Of a stretch of 64,000 nt of DNA, positions 1 to 13,815 are shown piece after piece. How positions within the stretch are numbered: position 1 is the first letter of the stretch; each line of letters begins with the position of its first letter. Made by a program: the position numbers and the translations under genes. This DNA comes from Motacilla alba alba. Its lineage: Eukaryota; Chordata; Aves; Passeriformes; Motacillidae. Location: positions 26,270,286 through 26,334,285 of the forward strand of contig NC_052021.1 of the NCBI RefSeq assembly GCF_015832195.1, read 5' to 3'. The notes beneath the pieces were generated by a model. That model did not search any database and was not told the origin of the DNA. It saw nothing but the letters and a program-made list of their open reading frames with translations.

Positions 1-2346
1 TTTTACAAATCACTCTTCAGATGCTCTTTCTGGAACTCAAACAGTCGCGTTGTAAATGAAGAACGGATTCAGGAGGCTTCACAGTATTAGTGATTATATT
101 GTAATGCTTTCCAGATGGTAGAACATGATGTAATCCATACTGCCCAGTTTGTTTCACTGCACTGGATACTGTTATACTCAGTAAGTAACCAAGAGACTCT
201 AAGAAGCTCATCAGGTTGTTATGAACAATAGCTGGTTAATCCATGTGTTCTTTATTATGTTATGAAAACTGCAGATTAACAAATCACTTGGTGAATGCAG
301 GAAGATTGATTGCTACTCAAAGCTCTTCGAGAACTGGGTATGCAACTCAGATTAGTTTAGCTCAAGCTACACATTGGTAAATGAATTCCATTTTCCTTAG
401 GGCTATGAAGTAGTTTGCATCTGTTCAATTGCAAATTCCCCTAGCTGCACTGGGTAGTTTTGATTCCTCTTTGGAGAAATGGCAGGAATGTTGATTTGAT
501 GCTGTTTACATTGATCTGAAATAAAATCACAGCATTAGCATCACTGGTTGTGTGGGCATGGTAGCTAGGTCAAATTAATTGCAGCTTGCAGTTGCTCATA
601 ATTCTGCCAGTGTTCGTGCAGTAATGTTGTTTACTAACTGGTGCTTTTATTAGGCTGACAGACCATCATTTGAATGGCAAACCCATCAAATTTAAGTAGG
701 CACTTAACTCAGGATTTTCTCAGCATTAATTGAAGGCGCCAGGGGTACTGTGCTGGGACAGGTGCAGTGTTGCTGTGAAGAGGGAGGATTTGAGGAGTAC
801 ATGGGGAAGGAAAACTCCCTGTGCATCCTGACATTCAGCTGTGTAGGGTTTCTCACTTGAACCCACATACAAGAAGTGTTCAGGGGAGATTAGGGCTGGG
901 GTAGGAGGTTTCAGTCTGTTGGCAGTTATCCTGTGGAGTGGGTTTTGTAGGCACTTCAGGCTCTCCTACCCTTTGGTTAAATCCAGAAAAATGGGATGGA
1001 GAGAAGAATAGCAAAAGAGACATAAATATATGGTTTTAACTAGCTTCTGGAAACCAGAAAATTTCCTGAGGTGGGTTTAGTATCTTGTGGTTGTCTAAAT
1101 ATCCATGGACCATCTGCCCATAGGCAGGCTCAGATCATTGGGTTAGTTGATCTGATCTGGCATAGCACTTTCTACCCTGTCTGTAGGCTTTCAGGCAAGA
1201 AGGGTTGGAGCAGGAGCTGAGAAACACTGGAGAGAAGAGCAGTTTCCAGCACAGTTGTTTTTTTTAATGGTTGTGTGATGCTGTTTTACCCAATGACTCC
1301 CTCGTCTGGTTTTTATCATGCATGGCATTGATTAGCTGGTATCTGTTTTTACTTCTCCTTTATGAAGTCTCTGGGGAATTCCACAGTTCAGTGTCAGATC
1401 CATGCCTTGTAAGGAAGGATGGAAAGAGGAGAGATTTGCATGATGCACTTGTCTCATTTTATGGTTTCCTGATGATCTTCAGTTGCTCCTTACAAGCCGG
1501 GAGCGTTTGTTGTTTGTAGTCACTCAGCCAGGCTTGTTTATTGACTTAGGTTGTCTTTGCTCACTGCAGTGTTGCTGGTGATTGAAGCGCTTTGCCATTC
1601 TGATTGCTTCAGCCTGTCCTCTGAAACAAAATTAATGACAGTGGCTTTTGGAAATTGAAGGGTAGCAGAGGCCTAATTACAGTTTTCATTAAATATTCCT
1701 CCGAGCCCAGGGGAAGAGCTGTGATGCTCAGTTTCATGTAACCTCTTTGCTTCTTTTTGCAAAGAGTTTGTGGTGAATGGGCTCACCAGTGATTTAAGGG
1801 CTGAGAGAGGGGACAGAGGTGGGAAAAGGTCTTGAAAGGATGCTGTTTTCATGCCCTTCTCCCTTTCTTCCTCTGCTCCTCAGCAACTTTTTCATCAGGT
1901 TTTCTCCCACTCAAAATCTTTTTAGTCTTCCTGATGTCCTGCCATGTCCAAATCTGCAATATTCCTAGTTTCTTCTCCTTTACCAAGCGTTCTTTGATTT
2001 TAGATTTTTTTTTTGGTGTAATAGTTGGCTGCTTCTTCCTCAACAGCTGAACCTTGTATATAAAGCACAAAGTAGAAATATTCATTGCTTCTTCCTGTTT
2101 GCAAGAAATGCCATAGAGAATCACAGCAGATTGGACACCTGGAAGAGTTTTTGCACAGAAATCCAGCCCACTGAATTGGTTTAAGATGGTAGGAATAGAA
2201 ATTCAACATTTGTTTGACTGAGAGAGACCAGAGATTTTCAGACTTGATAGAAAGAGAAAACTTTATGTTCTGTAAAGGTAACATTCATCTAAAGCCTGAA
2301 AATGCTCTATTAACAGCAGCTTTCTAGCATTACAGGGTCTCTCCTC

Positions 2347-2361
2347 AAAAAAAAAAAAAAA
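2347..2361 (+). repeat. A15 homopolymer
   Basis: Fifteen A bases follow a short TC-rich stretch. No target-site duplication or retroposon body was recognised beside it. Confidence 0.85.
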
Positions 2362-5300
2362 TTGCTTTCTTGATCAAGGAGGGAGCAACTGTGAAAGACA
2401 TTACTTTCCTGAGGAGTGGGGAACCTTCTGTGATTCCAGGAACCCTTTGCTGTATTTTAAAGAGGCTATAACCTAAATGGGGATCCTGCCTGGGAGGATT
2501 GTTGGTGTGCAGAGCGCTGCTGTAAGCATAGATTTTGTGTTGGCTCAGCGCACAGACTGCAGGGCTCGCAGCCGTAAGCGCAAAAGGTCAGGATCACATT
2601 TAGCCCATAACTATCAACTCTGTGATACACTATTAGTCATAGAAACTTGAGAAATTTGTTAGATACCCTGAGTTTGATTTGGATATCTCAGGACAGTTTT
2701 TAAAATTCCATTGCAGTTTAAAGCGGTACTGCCAGTAGGAAAATCAGTTGATCAAAAGACATTGTTTTTAAAGAATTTTACTTCTCTTCTGCTTTTCGTG
2801 TATTTATTATCATCTTCTAATTTTAAAAGAAAAAAGTTATATGTCAGTGTAAAAGCTTCTGTCTAGAAGTAAATTCTTTAGGCATAATATGGCTAAAATT
2901 CTTTCATGCATCTATTCAGTTGCAGTAGTAGTACAGGATCATTTTAGCACAAATAGGTTAAAAAATTATTCAGATACAAGTGAGGGTTTTTTTTTTATGG
3001 TGCAAATGTTCCTTTAAAATTCTTAACTACATTTTTCTTCCCGCCTCAGCTCTCAATTTCTAATTAATCCAAATAAGGCAATTTTTGTTAATCAGTAGTG
3101 CGGTACCGTATTTTGTCGTTGTTTCGTAGGAGCTGTGTTTATCTAAATCTGCCATGTCAAACTGTAACTTTTATAGGAAAGCTACAGAGCAAACCATAAA
3201 CCATTTATCCTGCATAAATCACTTCAGTCATTAAACATCAGGTTGTGCATATTAACCTTGCCCTTTTTCTGTTTAATGGGAGTGGCTTTTATGAAGCAGT
3301 CACAGGATATGGTCTTTTGTTCTACTTACAGAAAAAGCTTTTTATTTGCAGAAATCGTAGAACAGGATATCAAACTATAGTTTATTTATTTCCATTGATA
3401 ATGGATAAGATCAAACCAATAACCATGCAGAAGTCTTGTCCTATGCAGAGACTCGTTTGAGTAGGTTAGTGGGAAGTGATGTGCAACTGCCGTGTGAATG
3501 GGACAAGCAAAATGGGAAAATCACTGAAGTTTATCCATTGGTCAACAGTAACATACTGTGGCACATCAGACAATTTTGTTGTAATTAAATATTTTCTATT
3601 TAGATTTAACAAAATAACGTCTCACATTTGTTAATATTGTAGCTCATTCTTGCTTACTCTATCAGTGTATTTCTTCCCTCTAAGACGACTGCAGAAATGT
3701 CCCATTTTTGTGCTTGTTCTCTAGATATCTAGAGCACAGAAGGTGAAATCATTAGCTCAAGAAGCCAATACTTTATGAGTAAATTTAAAATTGTTTCCCA
3801 TTCTTGGATATATATCTGTAGTGCAGAAAGAGAACACATGTTTTTACTTGTATCCCATCAAGAAGATCGCGTGTCACTGAAAAAACCCTCTTCCAAAAGC
3901 TGGAGTTAATTTTTCTAGCAAAAGAAATTCCTGTAGGGTTAGAATCTCGGATTGGAGACAGGCAGGTCAAATTCTTTATCACTTCTAAACTAAACATATA
4001 TAATATTTCGCTTAGAATTTAGTTTAATTTATATAATGAAAGCTACTTAGGCATGTCTGAATCGTCTTAGTGGCATTTTGAATTATTTTTTAGAGTATAT
4101 ACAGGAAAAACTTTTTTTTTTTTAAACATTAAATGACTCTTCTTTTTTTAGGTTAGGCTTAGATATAATTCGTGAATTTAATTTAGTTCAAATTTGTGAA
4201 TACAAATTTTTTACAGAAGATGAAGCCATCTTCAAGAACAAATGTAATTGAATAATGTTAATTTCATTGGTTTAGTGGGTGTTTTTGTTCTGTTCTACAC
4301 ACTGATACTTTGTCAAATGTGATTAGTTAAATACTACTTAATAATACCTATGCTTTCAGTTACTATTTACACATAATTTCCCCCCTTGATTTAGTGAAAT
4401 TATTGTTCTCTCTGCAACTATTCAATGTCTTAGAATTCCATTATACCTGAAGATTTTGAAAGACAAATATTAATTATTTTCTGAAGCTTTCTGATCTTGA
4501 ATTTAAAGCATATTATGAAATTTATGTTTGTGTATAGTATTGGAAAACAAGCTTTCAGTACTCAGTCTATAGAACAGATGACTTTAGAATATATAGTTTT
4601 AAAATAAAAGCAAAGATTTTCCTTAAAAAAGAAGAAAAAAAGTTTCTTATGCAAGAGAGCCTTCCACTGGAAAATGTTTTTCCTTCTGTTGGTTTGCAAG
4701 GAAATCTGCATGTCTCAGCTAAAAAGCATCCCACCACTTTTTTATTAATCAAACTGCATATTTCAGAATCTGGTTTATTTAATTTTATTATTAAATTATG
4801 AAATTCTGTAGTGGAGAAAGTGTGGATCCAAAATCCCCCTATTTGAATTAGATAAAATGAATTGATTTGTAATTGGGAACACCTAGTGGAACCTGACAGA
4901 TAATCTTCTTCAATGCATTTACTAGGTCCTTCATCTACAAACTCTAGTTTACATTTACTTACAGATTGTCCTGACCTTAAGTTCTGTTTTAAGCACCCTG
5001 TTCCCTTTCAAAAGATAAATTTTCCGTAGCCAGTGCTTATCTGCCTGGCTTCCTGGCTGACTGGGATTTAAGCTATACTGGCTTGGACAACACAAGCAGT
5101 TGAACCATGTGAACTCACATGAGTGCTCAGCAAGAACATGGGGAATTACTGAGTTTTTATCAGAGGAAAGCAGACAAAATTTTGTAAGAGGAGAAACGCA
5201 AAGCCAAAGATAATGAATCAGAAAAGGTAGTGTATTCATTTGACTTGATGATACTGGCTTGTTAAAATTGCTTGGAATAACATTTGGTAGTTAATGCTAT

Positions 5301-8300
5301 TTTTTCCTCGATAGATAAGAAGGAGAACACAGTGTATCTCACTGCTGTGTGGCTATCCAATCCTTTGTTAAGCATTTATGCCTTCAGTGTGGGATATTGT
5401 GTTGAGTAAAAAAGGCAGAGGGTGGTCTGTGGTGTTTTGGTTTTAATTTGCAGTGGAACGGGTTAGTGGTGGTTTTGTGAAGACACAGATTGAAACCATA
5501 ATGTACAAGAGAAAGGACTTCGGGGTAGGATTTATTTTTCTTAATTGCTTCTATTGCTCTTGAAAAACATGCTTTTTCTTAAATATCTTAAACTTTTAAA
5601 TATCTTACTCATTCAGAGTTATTCCCAAATGATTCCACAACAGCTATGGGTGCTGTTTTTCTGAAGTGCCTAATGTGGTTTGCAAAACGACTAAGAATGA
5701 GATAGCTGTGGAAATGTTCTCTGCTGCTTTCAGATGCAGACAGTCTATTTTTGACCTGGAGACCAATATCAAGCCCTGGGTTTTTGTTAGGTCAAAGGGG
5801 GGGGCACAGAAGGCCTTATCTCTTTTTTCCTTTGTTGACAACATATCCTTATCCTTCCTGGGTCTTGGGGTGTCTGCTTGATAGTGCTGGCATTTAAAAG
5901 ACCTAGATAGGAGAAGTCACAAACTTTTCTCTATTTTTAAGGATGTTCATTAAAGTCTCTAGCAAGGCTTAGTGAGCTACAGGGCTGTGGGAGAACACTG
6001 CTAGTGAGACCAGGAAGCCATAGGAAACCATGCTTCCTTAAACAGATCTGTTAAAAGAATTAGCGGAAACAATTTGGAAGTATAAAATTTTTTATAAACA
6101 TCTTCATGTGTTTATTTATTGGTTTCGTTCTATAGGTGTACTTTCAAAGTGTATTTTTCTGGTGCATTTGGGATTTTTTAAAATTAAGCACTTAATTCCC
6201 GTTAATTCCTTTTGAAGAACGGTCACTGCAATTACGTAATGGTTTTTTTAGGGAGAAGTTATTTATGTGGATTATTTGAAAGATTTTTTGTTAGATAAGT
6301 GGTAAAAACTTAATACAGGCCCTCATAAAGGAAAGACATTGAAGGAAGCTTTAGAAGGATCACATCAAATTCTGTGCAAACTGTTAGAATGCATAAAAAA
6401 GTGCTTTGTCTGTGCTGGCGTGTAGTGGGCCAATTCACTCACATTATGTTAAATGATGGGTTTTGTTTAAACACTTAGTGTTTTGGCTTGACACTGCCCC
6501 CTGCCCCAAATTCTTGGACCCTGCAGTGTTGAAAGAGCAAAGCAGCTTAACTGCAGTTGCTACTCTGTCTCTGTTTGTGGGTTGATAATAAAGAATTATA
6601 TCTCTGAGAAACTTCATGTTTTGATTGGCTTTATTTATGTTGGTATTTTAAAATATAATAGAATAATGTAAATAAAATGTAATTGTGAAAATTTATTTTT
6701 TATTTTTAGCTATAAATATTGCACAAGAAGAAAATCCCATAAGAGACTGTGCATTGTTATCACTATGGATAAATACAGGTGGTTTTGGCAAAGTGGTAGT
6801 TTTTTCTCTGTTTTCAGTCTCTTACATATTATAGCAACTTCTTTTACTGGAAGGGAAGGGGCAAAGAGAAGGAACAATTTATTCAATATAGGCATTTAAC
6901 TGGCGAATGGTTCCCTATCTAAAGACACATTTGCAAAATTTAAGCAGAACTTTGAAGGCGGCAGTGAGAATTCATGAATTTCTGTGTTAACAGAAAAATG
7001 AAATGTTCTTTTTGTGTATTCAGACTGTATAAAAATGTAATTGTTAATAATCACTAAGTTGCCTTTGTCTCTTCAACTTAATCATACCATGGAAAATACA
7101 TTACAGGAATACTTTCCTCATGGTAAATACAGAGGTATTTTCAGGGGTTATGCCAATTGTTGACATGCCTACCAACATGAGCAATTGTTGTGTGATTGGC
7201 AATAGTGGTAAATTGTACCTGAAAAAGAATATTAAAGTGACAAATAATATATATTTGACCTTGTGCTAGTGAAGCCTTGCAGAAACTAGTATTTAACACC
7301 TGCATCTATGTAATTTTATTAGTCAATGGGTGAAAATCTCTGTATGAGGGGAAAATATTGCTGTGAACAAAGGAAAACTGAAATTCTTTCAAAATGAGTT
7401 CTTAATCATAGAAAACATAGTTATCATAGAGGCAGTTCACACAGTCCAGTAGTGCCTGTATAAGGTCTTCTCTGATCATCTTCAATGTATTGACTGCTTT
7501 CTGTCTAAATGTTATTTATCTGCAATATTAATCTTATGGACCTGGGCACACTGTTTTAAAACTATTAGAATTAGTTTTATGAAATCTATCTCAGAGTATT
7601 TTTGTACCAAATGAAAAAAAAAGTGCTGCAAGTTGGAGTAAAGTTAAAAAGTAATTAGAAGAGCTAAATAGATATTTCCTTGATATCACATTTCTTACTT
7701 ATATCACTATATAATTTCTGAATGTCAGGTGAAAAACAGAAGTTGAAACTATGGAATAAATCGTAGCCTAATTAAGCCCCTGTTTTTCCCGAAGCCACAA
7801 AGATCTTCATATCCTGCAGGAGAAATTTGTTGGTGTATCTCATTAATTACTATTACCATAAATAGTTTCTGTTGCTGTCATCCCCACAAGTGATACTCCT
7901 ATATTAACTACAAACAGTCCTAGTTATTAGCTAAAAAATCCGAATCAGACAATGCGGTCGCTCCTTGTCCTGGGAGTTTGTAATTCTGACTACACAGATT
8001 TGTGAAATGCTCTTATAAAAAATTACAAATGTAGCAGCATAGGCTGCTCTGAAGCACTCCCAAATCCTATGGACTGTAAATGCAGATTAATGCCCAGTGA
8101 CTCCTAGGACTCGATGAGCAGATACGAAAGTGTTTACCTGTTGAATACTGTACTGTCGCTTTTCTCGGTGGATTGTACGCGGCTCCTGGTTAGAGATCTG
8201 TGGAGTTGTCGAATGAAAGTGTCAGCGATTTTTAGTGTCATTCACCACTATTGCAACTGTTGAAAAAGGAAAAAAAGCATAGAAGAAAAATAAAAAGCTG

Positions 8301-9909
8301 AAAAAATGAACTCTGGTAAATAAAGAGCTGTTTTGGTCCCAGCCAGGTCCTCTCCACCTCTGCAGTTGGAGAATTGGGATTATTTCTTTAAACCGCCTAT
8401 CTTGAAGGATTTAAACAGCCAAAATATTCTGCTTGACTAGTAGAAATGGCTTAACATCTGCAACACATTGATGTTTTTTATGTTAAAATTTGTCATGGTG
8501 ACTTTTAAAATTTTCCAAACCCCAGCTTTCAGGCTCTTCATGTATCAAACAGGTAATACAAGACAGCGGAGTATCAGAAACAGATTCCTTCAGTGGTATT
8601 TTGCTGTCCTTTACTTGGAGTTTGCTTTCTAAAGCAATGACCCATGTGTTTTTATTTTAGCTGGAGTAAAAGCTAGAAAGGTTACTTTTTAATCAGATCT
8701 AACTTCTGGTGTACAATAGGGTTTGAGTAAAATTGCTTCCCAGTAAAATGGAGTAGCAAAGAAAACTCATAGTCTTGTCACTGTTGCAGCATTGTGTGAC
8801 TGAAAACTGGAGCTGCTAAACTGGAGCAAAACTTTTCAGTACTGGCAGTGACCTGCTGTGTCCAGCACTGGGAGCAAACCTGTAAAGAAAGGAGTTTAAG
8901 GTGCAAATTATTCATTTGCACAATATATGAAATACCACATCGATGTGACATGAAATTTGTTTATCTCAAATACTCCAAAGCCATTGTTAAAGTACACTTA
9001 ATAAAATCAGAATGGAATTGTATTCTGTAGGAATAATTAGTTCTTTACATGTGCACTTAAAAAGTGCCTTTTTACTCAGTGCATATATATTATAGACATA
9101 TAACTAAGCAAACCATGCTGGTTTAGAACTCCAATAAATTACCAAATTATCCAATAAGTTATACCAATAAATATACCCTGTCTTATTACCCTCAAAGAGC
9201 AGGAAGCAGTATGAACCTTTCCATTTCAGGGGCATGAAAATACATGTTTTTATTCATTTTATTATCTTCATCATATCTCTCAGTGAGATTGTACCAAAAA
9301 TTAATATTTTAGAGACTTCTGTTCAACTCTCTCAGAATTTTAGTTTTATGCCAAGTTTCAAAAATCAGTTGGCTTGAGGTTTTCTGTATATTATTCATTA
9401 GTCCCCCTGGAGCTTAAAAATTTCTATTTTAGAATTAGCAATTCTTTCTCTGAATCTTTCCTTCAGGAAACCTCCCAGGGAATCCTCTGCATGCTCTCTG
9501 GTATCTAAGCAAAATAGGTGTTCATATCCAGTATTAAGTTTGGTTAGACAAGCAGCAGAGGGAATAAATGCTGTATTTCTCAATAAAATGGCTAAAGAAA
9601 TGGAATGTTGGTTTTGTTGCATAGGAAAATTATCTTATTGCACTCAGATAGTGATTTCAAATACTCCTTTATGAGTAGATGGCATGAGACAATTTAAAGC
9701 CCTAGCCCAATTAATTCTCGTCAATAGATCTTCAGTCCTAGAGACGTTATTCATGAAAATCCGTTCACTTTGTATTTTTGGGCTTGAGAGAAAAACAATA
9801 CAAAAAGCACCTGAAAATGAGCCAACTGTTAAACCTGTGGAGATGTTGGTAACCTTGACCACTCTTATCAAGAAGAACCCCCTAAAGAGCCAATGGAATT
9901 AGAAATTTT

Positions 9910-10077
9910 CCTTCTTTCCTTCTTTCCTTCTTTCCTTCTTTCCTTCTTTCCTTCTTTCCTTCTTTCCTTCTTTCCTTCTTTCCTTCTTTCCTTCTTTCCT
10001 TCTTTCCTTCTTTCCTTCTTTCCTTCTTTCCTTCTTTCCTTCTTTCCTTCTTTCCTTCTTTCCTTCTTTCCTTCTTT
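9910..10077 (+). repeat. Octanucleotide tandem repeat (CCTTCTTT)x21, perfect
   Basis: Twenty-one uninterrupted copies of CCTTCTTT fill exactly 168 bases. The plus strand, which is the sense strand of RBM20 pre-mRNA, is pure pyrimidine and the other strand is pure purine. Because 8 is not a multiple of 3, all three plus-strand frames would encode the same 8-residue cycle (LLSFFPSF), and the minus strand gives a Lys/Arg/Glu/Gly cycle. The long open frames here are artefacts of the repeat. Every unit contains one TCTT. The lack of any substitution suggests recent expansion, so copy number probably varies between individuals. Confidence 0.98.
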
Positions 10078-13000
10078 CTACTGGGACAGAGAAACCCCGT
10101 TTTCTGTAGCGGGAACACTTGGATGCCCTCCAGTCAACTGGGAACAAAGAGTTGTCTGTCAGGGTCCAGGGAGCCCCCACATCTGCTCTTTAAACAGGAT
10201 GTGGGGAAGGGTAAAATCCTCTCCATTTGTGACGCTAATATGGCTTTGAGAACACCTGGAATTACTGGACCCAGCATTTGAATCTTATCTCTGGAGCTGA
10301 TTTCTGATAGACTAAATCCCTTTAGAGGCCAAGTTTCTGTGTTGTGTGGGAGATTGGAGTTTGGGCAGATTTTCCACTGAAGGTCCTGAACCCTAAAATC
10401 TGAACCCAGTTCTCCCTTGGAAAACTGTAAAATCATTTAAACAAATAACTTCTGGGAGACTGTTTAGCCTGATTCTAGTTTTTATTTTAGAAAAACCAAA
10501 ACAAAGGATAAACCAAAATAATCAAACAAAATCTTTGAGTAGTTTTTACTGTATTTCATTGTCCACTCAGAATTTTGTAAGCAAAAACAAATTTATGGCT
10601 TCTTTTTTTGTTGATTGCTTTTTGTTGATAGCTGATTTAATTTTTGTGAATGTCCAGTGAAACAGAGAACATTAAACACATAATCAGGTTCTTTAAGGAA
10701 GTTCTTTCTATGCTTGAAAGAGTGCTAAAAAATACCTGTGCATTTTCAGTGGAGCATGAAAGTATTTCCTCTGGTCAATGTGCAGTGAAAATGGCCCAAG
10801 TACATCATATTAGCAGTCAGCTTTTAGCAGAATGTATTTCAACAGTTTCTAAGATAAATGGCTAGTTAATAAAAGGAAGAAATATTTTGGTAGGCAATTG
10901 GTATTTCTATGCTTCTTCATATTAATTCATCTCTCTCTTTCTAACTAAATATGCTGTCAGAGATTGCTGTCAAAATTTTACATAATAGTGCTGTTTGCCT
11001 TTGTTAAATTCGGGGGGGGGGGGGGGTTCTTGTGTATCATGTCAAAAAGATTTGTTGGGTATATATTATTTTGTTTGTTTCATTTGCAGTGAGGAAACCA
11101 TTAATGGGCTACTGTGGCCTGACTCCTAACACTGCTAGACTTACGGAATAGTTGTTACAAAACTTGTCTGGAAACTCAGAGAAACTCTACTTTCTATTTC
11201 AAAGATTTTTTTTTAAATTAGTGGCCTAATTGCCTGCGTATTAAGTAGTAATATCAAGTAAATTGCAATATAAAAATAAACAATCTGCTTCAGAATACAC
11301 ATAGCGGTAAATTTTACAAAACAGTGGTAATAAAAAGATGTGGTTACAGTCATCATTATTTCAGGAATTTTAAAGTTTGTAAGAAAGCTCTGAAAGTAAA
11401 AGGTTGACAACCATAATTGAAATTATGTGTTAATGAAACTAGTAGATAAGCATATTAATGACTGCTTTTTGTATTCATTCCTCATCATGTATGATAGCAT
11501 ATAATCATAAAAACATATCAGCTTGTTTGTGATGTTTTTAGTATTGCAAAAACCCTGCAATTAAGGGGGTGATGCAGTACTTGTTGAGGGGCAATTGGGT
11601 GTGTTTATTCTTGCTCTTTCATTTTTGTGGTAAATCCCAAAAGTTAAGAATACTCATGGATATTTCAATCATCGGAGTTTCTGCTGGTTTTCTTGAGTAC
11701 AAGTCTCAGTGATGTGCTCAGAGTATTAAAATTCGTTTGTATTCAGCTTTGGTTACTAAGAATGAATGCTCAATTTCACCTGTTGTATAATTGTCATCTT
11801 AAAAAAATCTTTAAGAAGCTACAAATTACAAAAGAGTTAATGTCTCAGATGGGTTTGTTACATCCTTCTTAGCAGAGAAGTCTGCAAAATGCTGAAACTA
11901 TAGCACTGGACATATCATAAGTTCAAGTAAAGATAATTATAAGATTGAAGGATTAGTTTTAAATCTAAAAAGAAAAGAAAAAAAGTATTTTAAATGTAAA
12001 AAGTTAGGTGCTGGAAGGAAAATCCTGGTGACAGCATTGGTGTTAATCTGGCCGGTTCACAGTTTGCCTTCACTCTTTCTTCTGACAGTCTTAATGCCGT
12101 GTAATCCTTCATAATCTAAAACTGGCTATGCACTTCCTTTTGCTGTGAAATAAAATATCACCTAGAGGTAAAAAGAAAAGAAAGAGTAACTGTTATAAAC
12201 AAAAACCCAATGTAAATAACAGATGTTTTTCTAATTGCTTGGGAGAAAGTATGATAGTTGCTATAACTTGTAGAATCATTTTCCATTATTATGCTGCTGG
12301 CAATCTCTTCAACATTTAAGAAATTTGATTTTCTGAATTGCTGTTCTGAAATGATTGAGTTGCACATAGCAAGAAGCTGCTATGCTGTTGGCTTGTTGGA
12401 ATAAAGCACAATGAAAATAATCCTAGGTGTTGGCTGTCATAGTAGGAAAATCTTATTTAAAACACTCATTCTTTGTGAGTGCTCTAATAGGAAGTTTTCT
12501 TATGTTAGAAGCTTGTTTTTAAAAATAGTGATACCTAGCTTGAATTGATGTTACCCTTTTCAAGTCAATTTTAAAACTACTTTTTTAGTAAATTTTAAGT
12601 ATATTTCTAAGAAGGACAGTATAAGGAAAGTATAGCAAATATGAAGGACCATTGATTGGTAATAAGGGAAAAATTATATGTGAGAGTAGTTAAAATGTTA
12701 CATGATTTCTGTGTCTCAGAAGTTAATATATGTGTGTCAATACTGGCAATGAAGAAATTTTCTTGAAATTCTCACTGAGCTCAGAAAGTTCTGTGATGTC
12801 CAGAGTGTACAGGGAACAAGTGCAAAAATATTGTACTACAAAGATTGAATAATATAAGCTTTTTGTGTCAGAAAATTCTTTGATGTGTTTGACATTAGAT
12901 TTTTGTGGGGGATATATATATAAAAGATAATCACATAAATATTTTTAATTACTACTAGTGCACATTATAAAAGAGAAGTCAACTAATGGTTATGCTTAAC

Positions 13001-13572
13001 TATTACAGTGGGTTTAAGGGTACATTTTAAAATTTTTAAGGATATAAATTTGTTTTTCTTTGCATGTGTTTCAATATCTTGAAGGTAGATTGGTTTTCAT
13101 TCAGTTGTATAACTGTACTTCTTCAAGCCATTTCTATTCTTCTACCTTAGGGGAAAGTGTTTGCCAAACAAAAAATATCGTAGTGTGTTACCCACACACT
13201 TGAATATGAACTGGAAATAAAGAGGAGTCGTGTGTATTATGAATTCCCTGTCTAGAAACACACATATTGTGCAGTCTCTCCTCTTTCTTTTTTCTTTGAG
13301 TTTAGGAGGCTTGAAACTAAATGGCTTTTTAAAAAAATAAAGTTTATATTAGATTACTTTCAATTTTTATATCCAAACCAACTACCAGTGCTTTCTTTTC
13401 AAGTACTTTTAAGGAACATGCCAAATAAAAATACCTGACAATTATTTTGTAACTCCTGTAAGATCTGGAAAAAGTAATGGCTGGAATATAGGGCAGATGA
13501 AATTACTGACATGGCAGTAATCTACCATGATACTGCAATAATGAATTAAAAATGTAATAACTAAGTCAAAGC
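10078..13572. other. AT-rich intronic DNA between octamer array and CpG island
   Basis: Apart from the G15 run, I see only AT-rich unique sequence with short simple tracts, such as a (TA)n tract near 12911-12920. No exon, RNA gene or transposon is recognisable. Confidence 0.6.
11012..11026 (+). repeat. G15 homopolymer
   Basis: Fifteen consecutive G bases lie in AT-rich surroundings. A run of this length can fold as a G-quadruplex in the transcript. Its exact length is uncertain because such runs sequence poorly. Confidence 0.9.
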
Positions 13573-13815
13573 ATGAGGATGTTCCGTTTCCCACGGTATT
13601 TGGGGCGGGAGCAGCCTGTCGGTGCTAGGACAGGAGCGGGCAGTTGCGGAATGTCCCACCTGGCTCAGCCGCGGGCGCTGCTCGCCCCTCGCTCCCCGGT
13701 GGCGCGGCCGCCGGCGGGACAGTCCCACGGCCACCTCGGAGCCAGAGCTGCCACCCTCGGCACCGCCGCGGCCCCGAGAGCTCCCCGTGCCGTCCCCCTG
13801 CGCGCATCTGACAGC
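13573..13815. promoter_or_regulatory. Small CpG island, possible intronic promoter or enhancer
   Basis: About 29 CpG dinucleotides fall within roughly 240 bases, while the flanks on both sides are AT-rich and almost CpG-free. The minus strand has a CCGCCCC GC-box-like site near the low-coordinate edge, and GC-box-like sequence also occurs on the plus strand (ggggcggg at about 13602). Frames of 60-93 codons cross it in both directions, but they look like GC-driven openness rather than a protein. The sequence does not encode the end of RBM20 exon 1. It may be the promoter of an alternative RBM20 transcript or a non-coding RNA, or an unmethylated enhancer. Confidence 0.5.

Noticed and set aside
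9882..10249. Open frames of 78-118 codons across the octamer array on both strands
   Set aside because: They only translate the CCTTCTTT repeat (8-residue cycles) in every frame and have no flanking coding signal.
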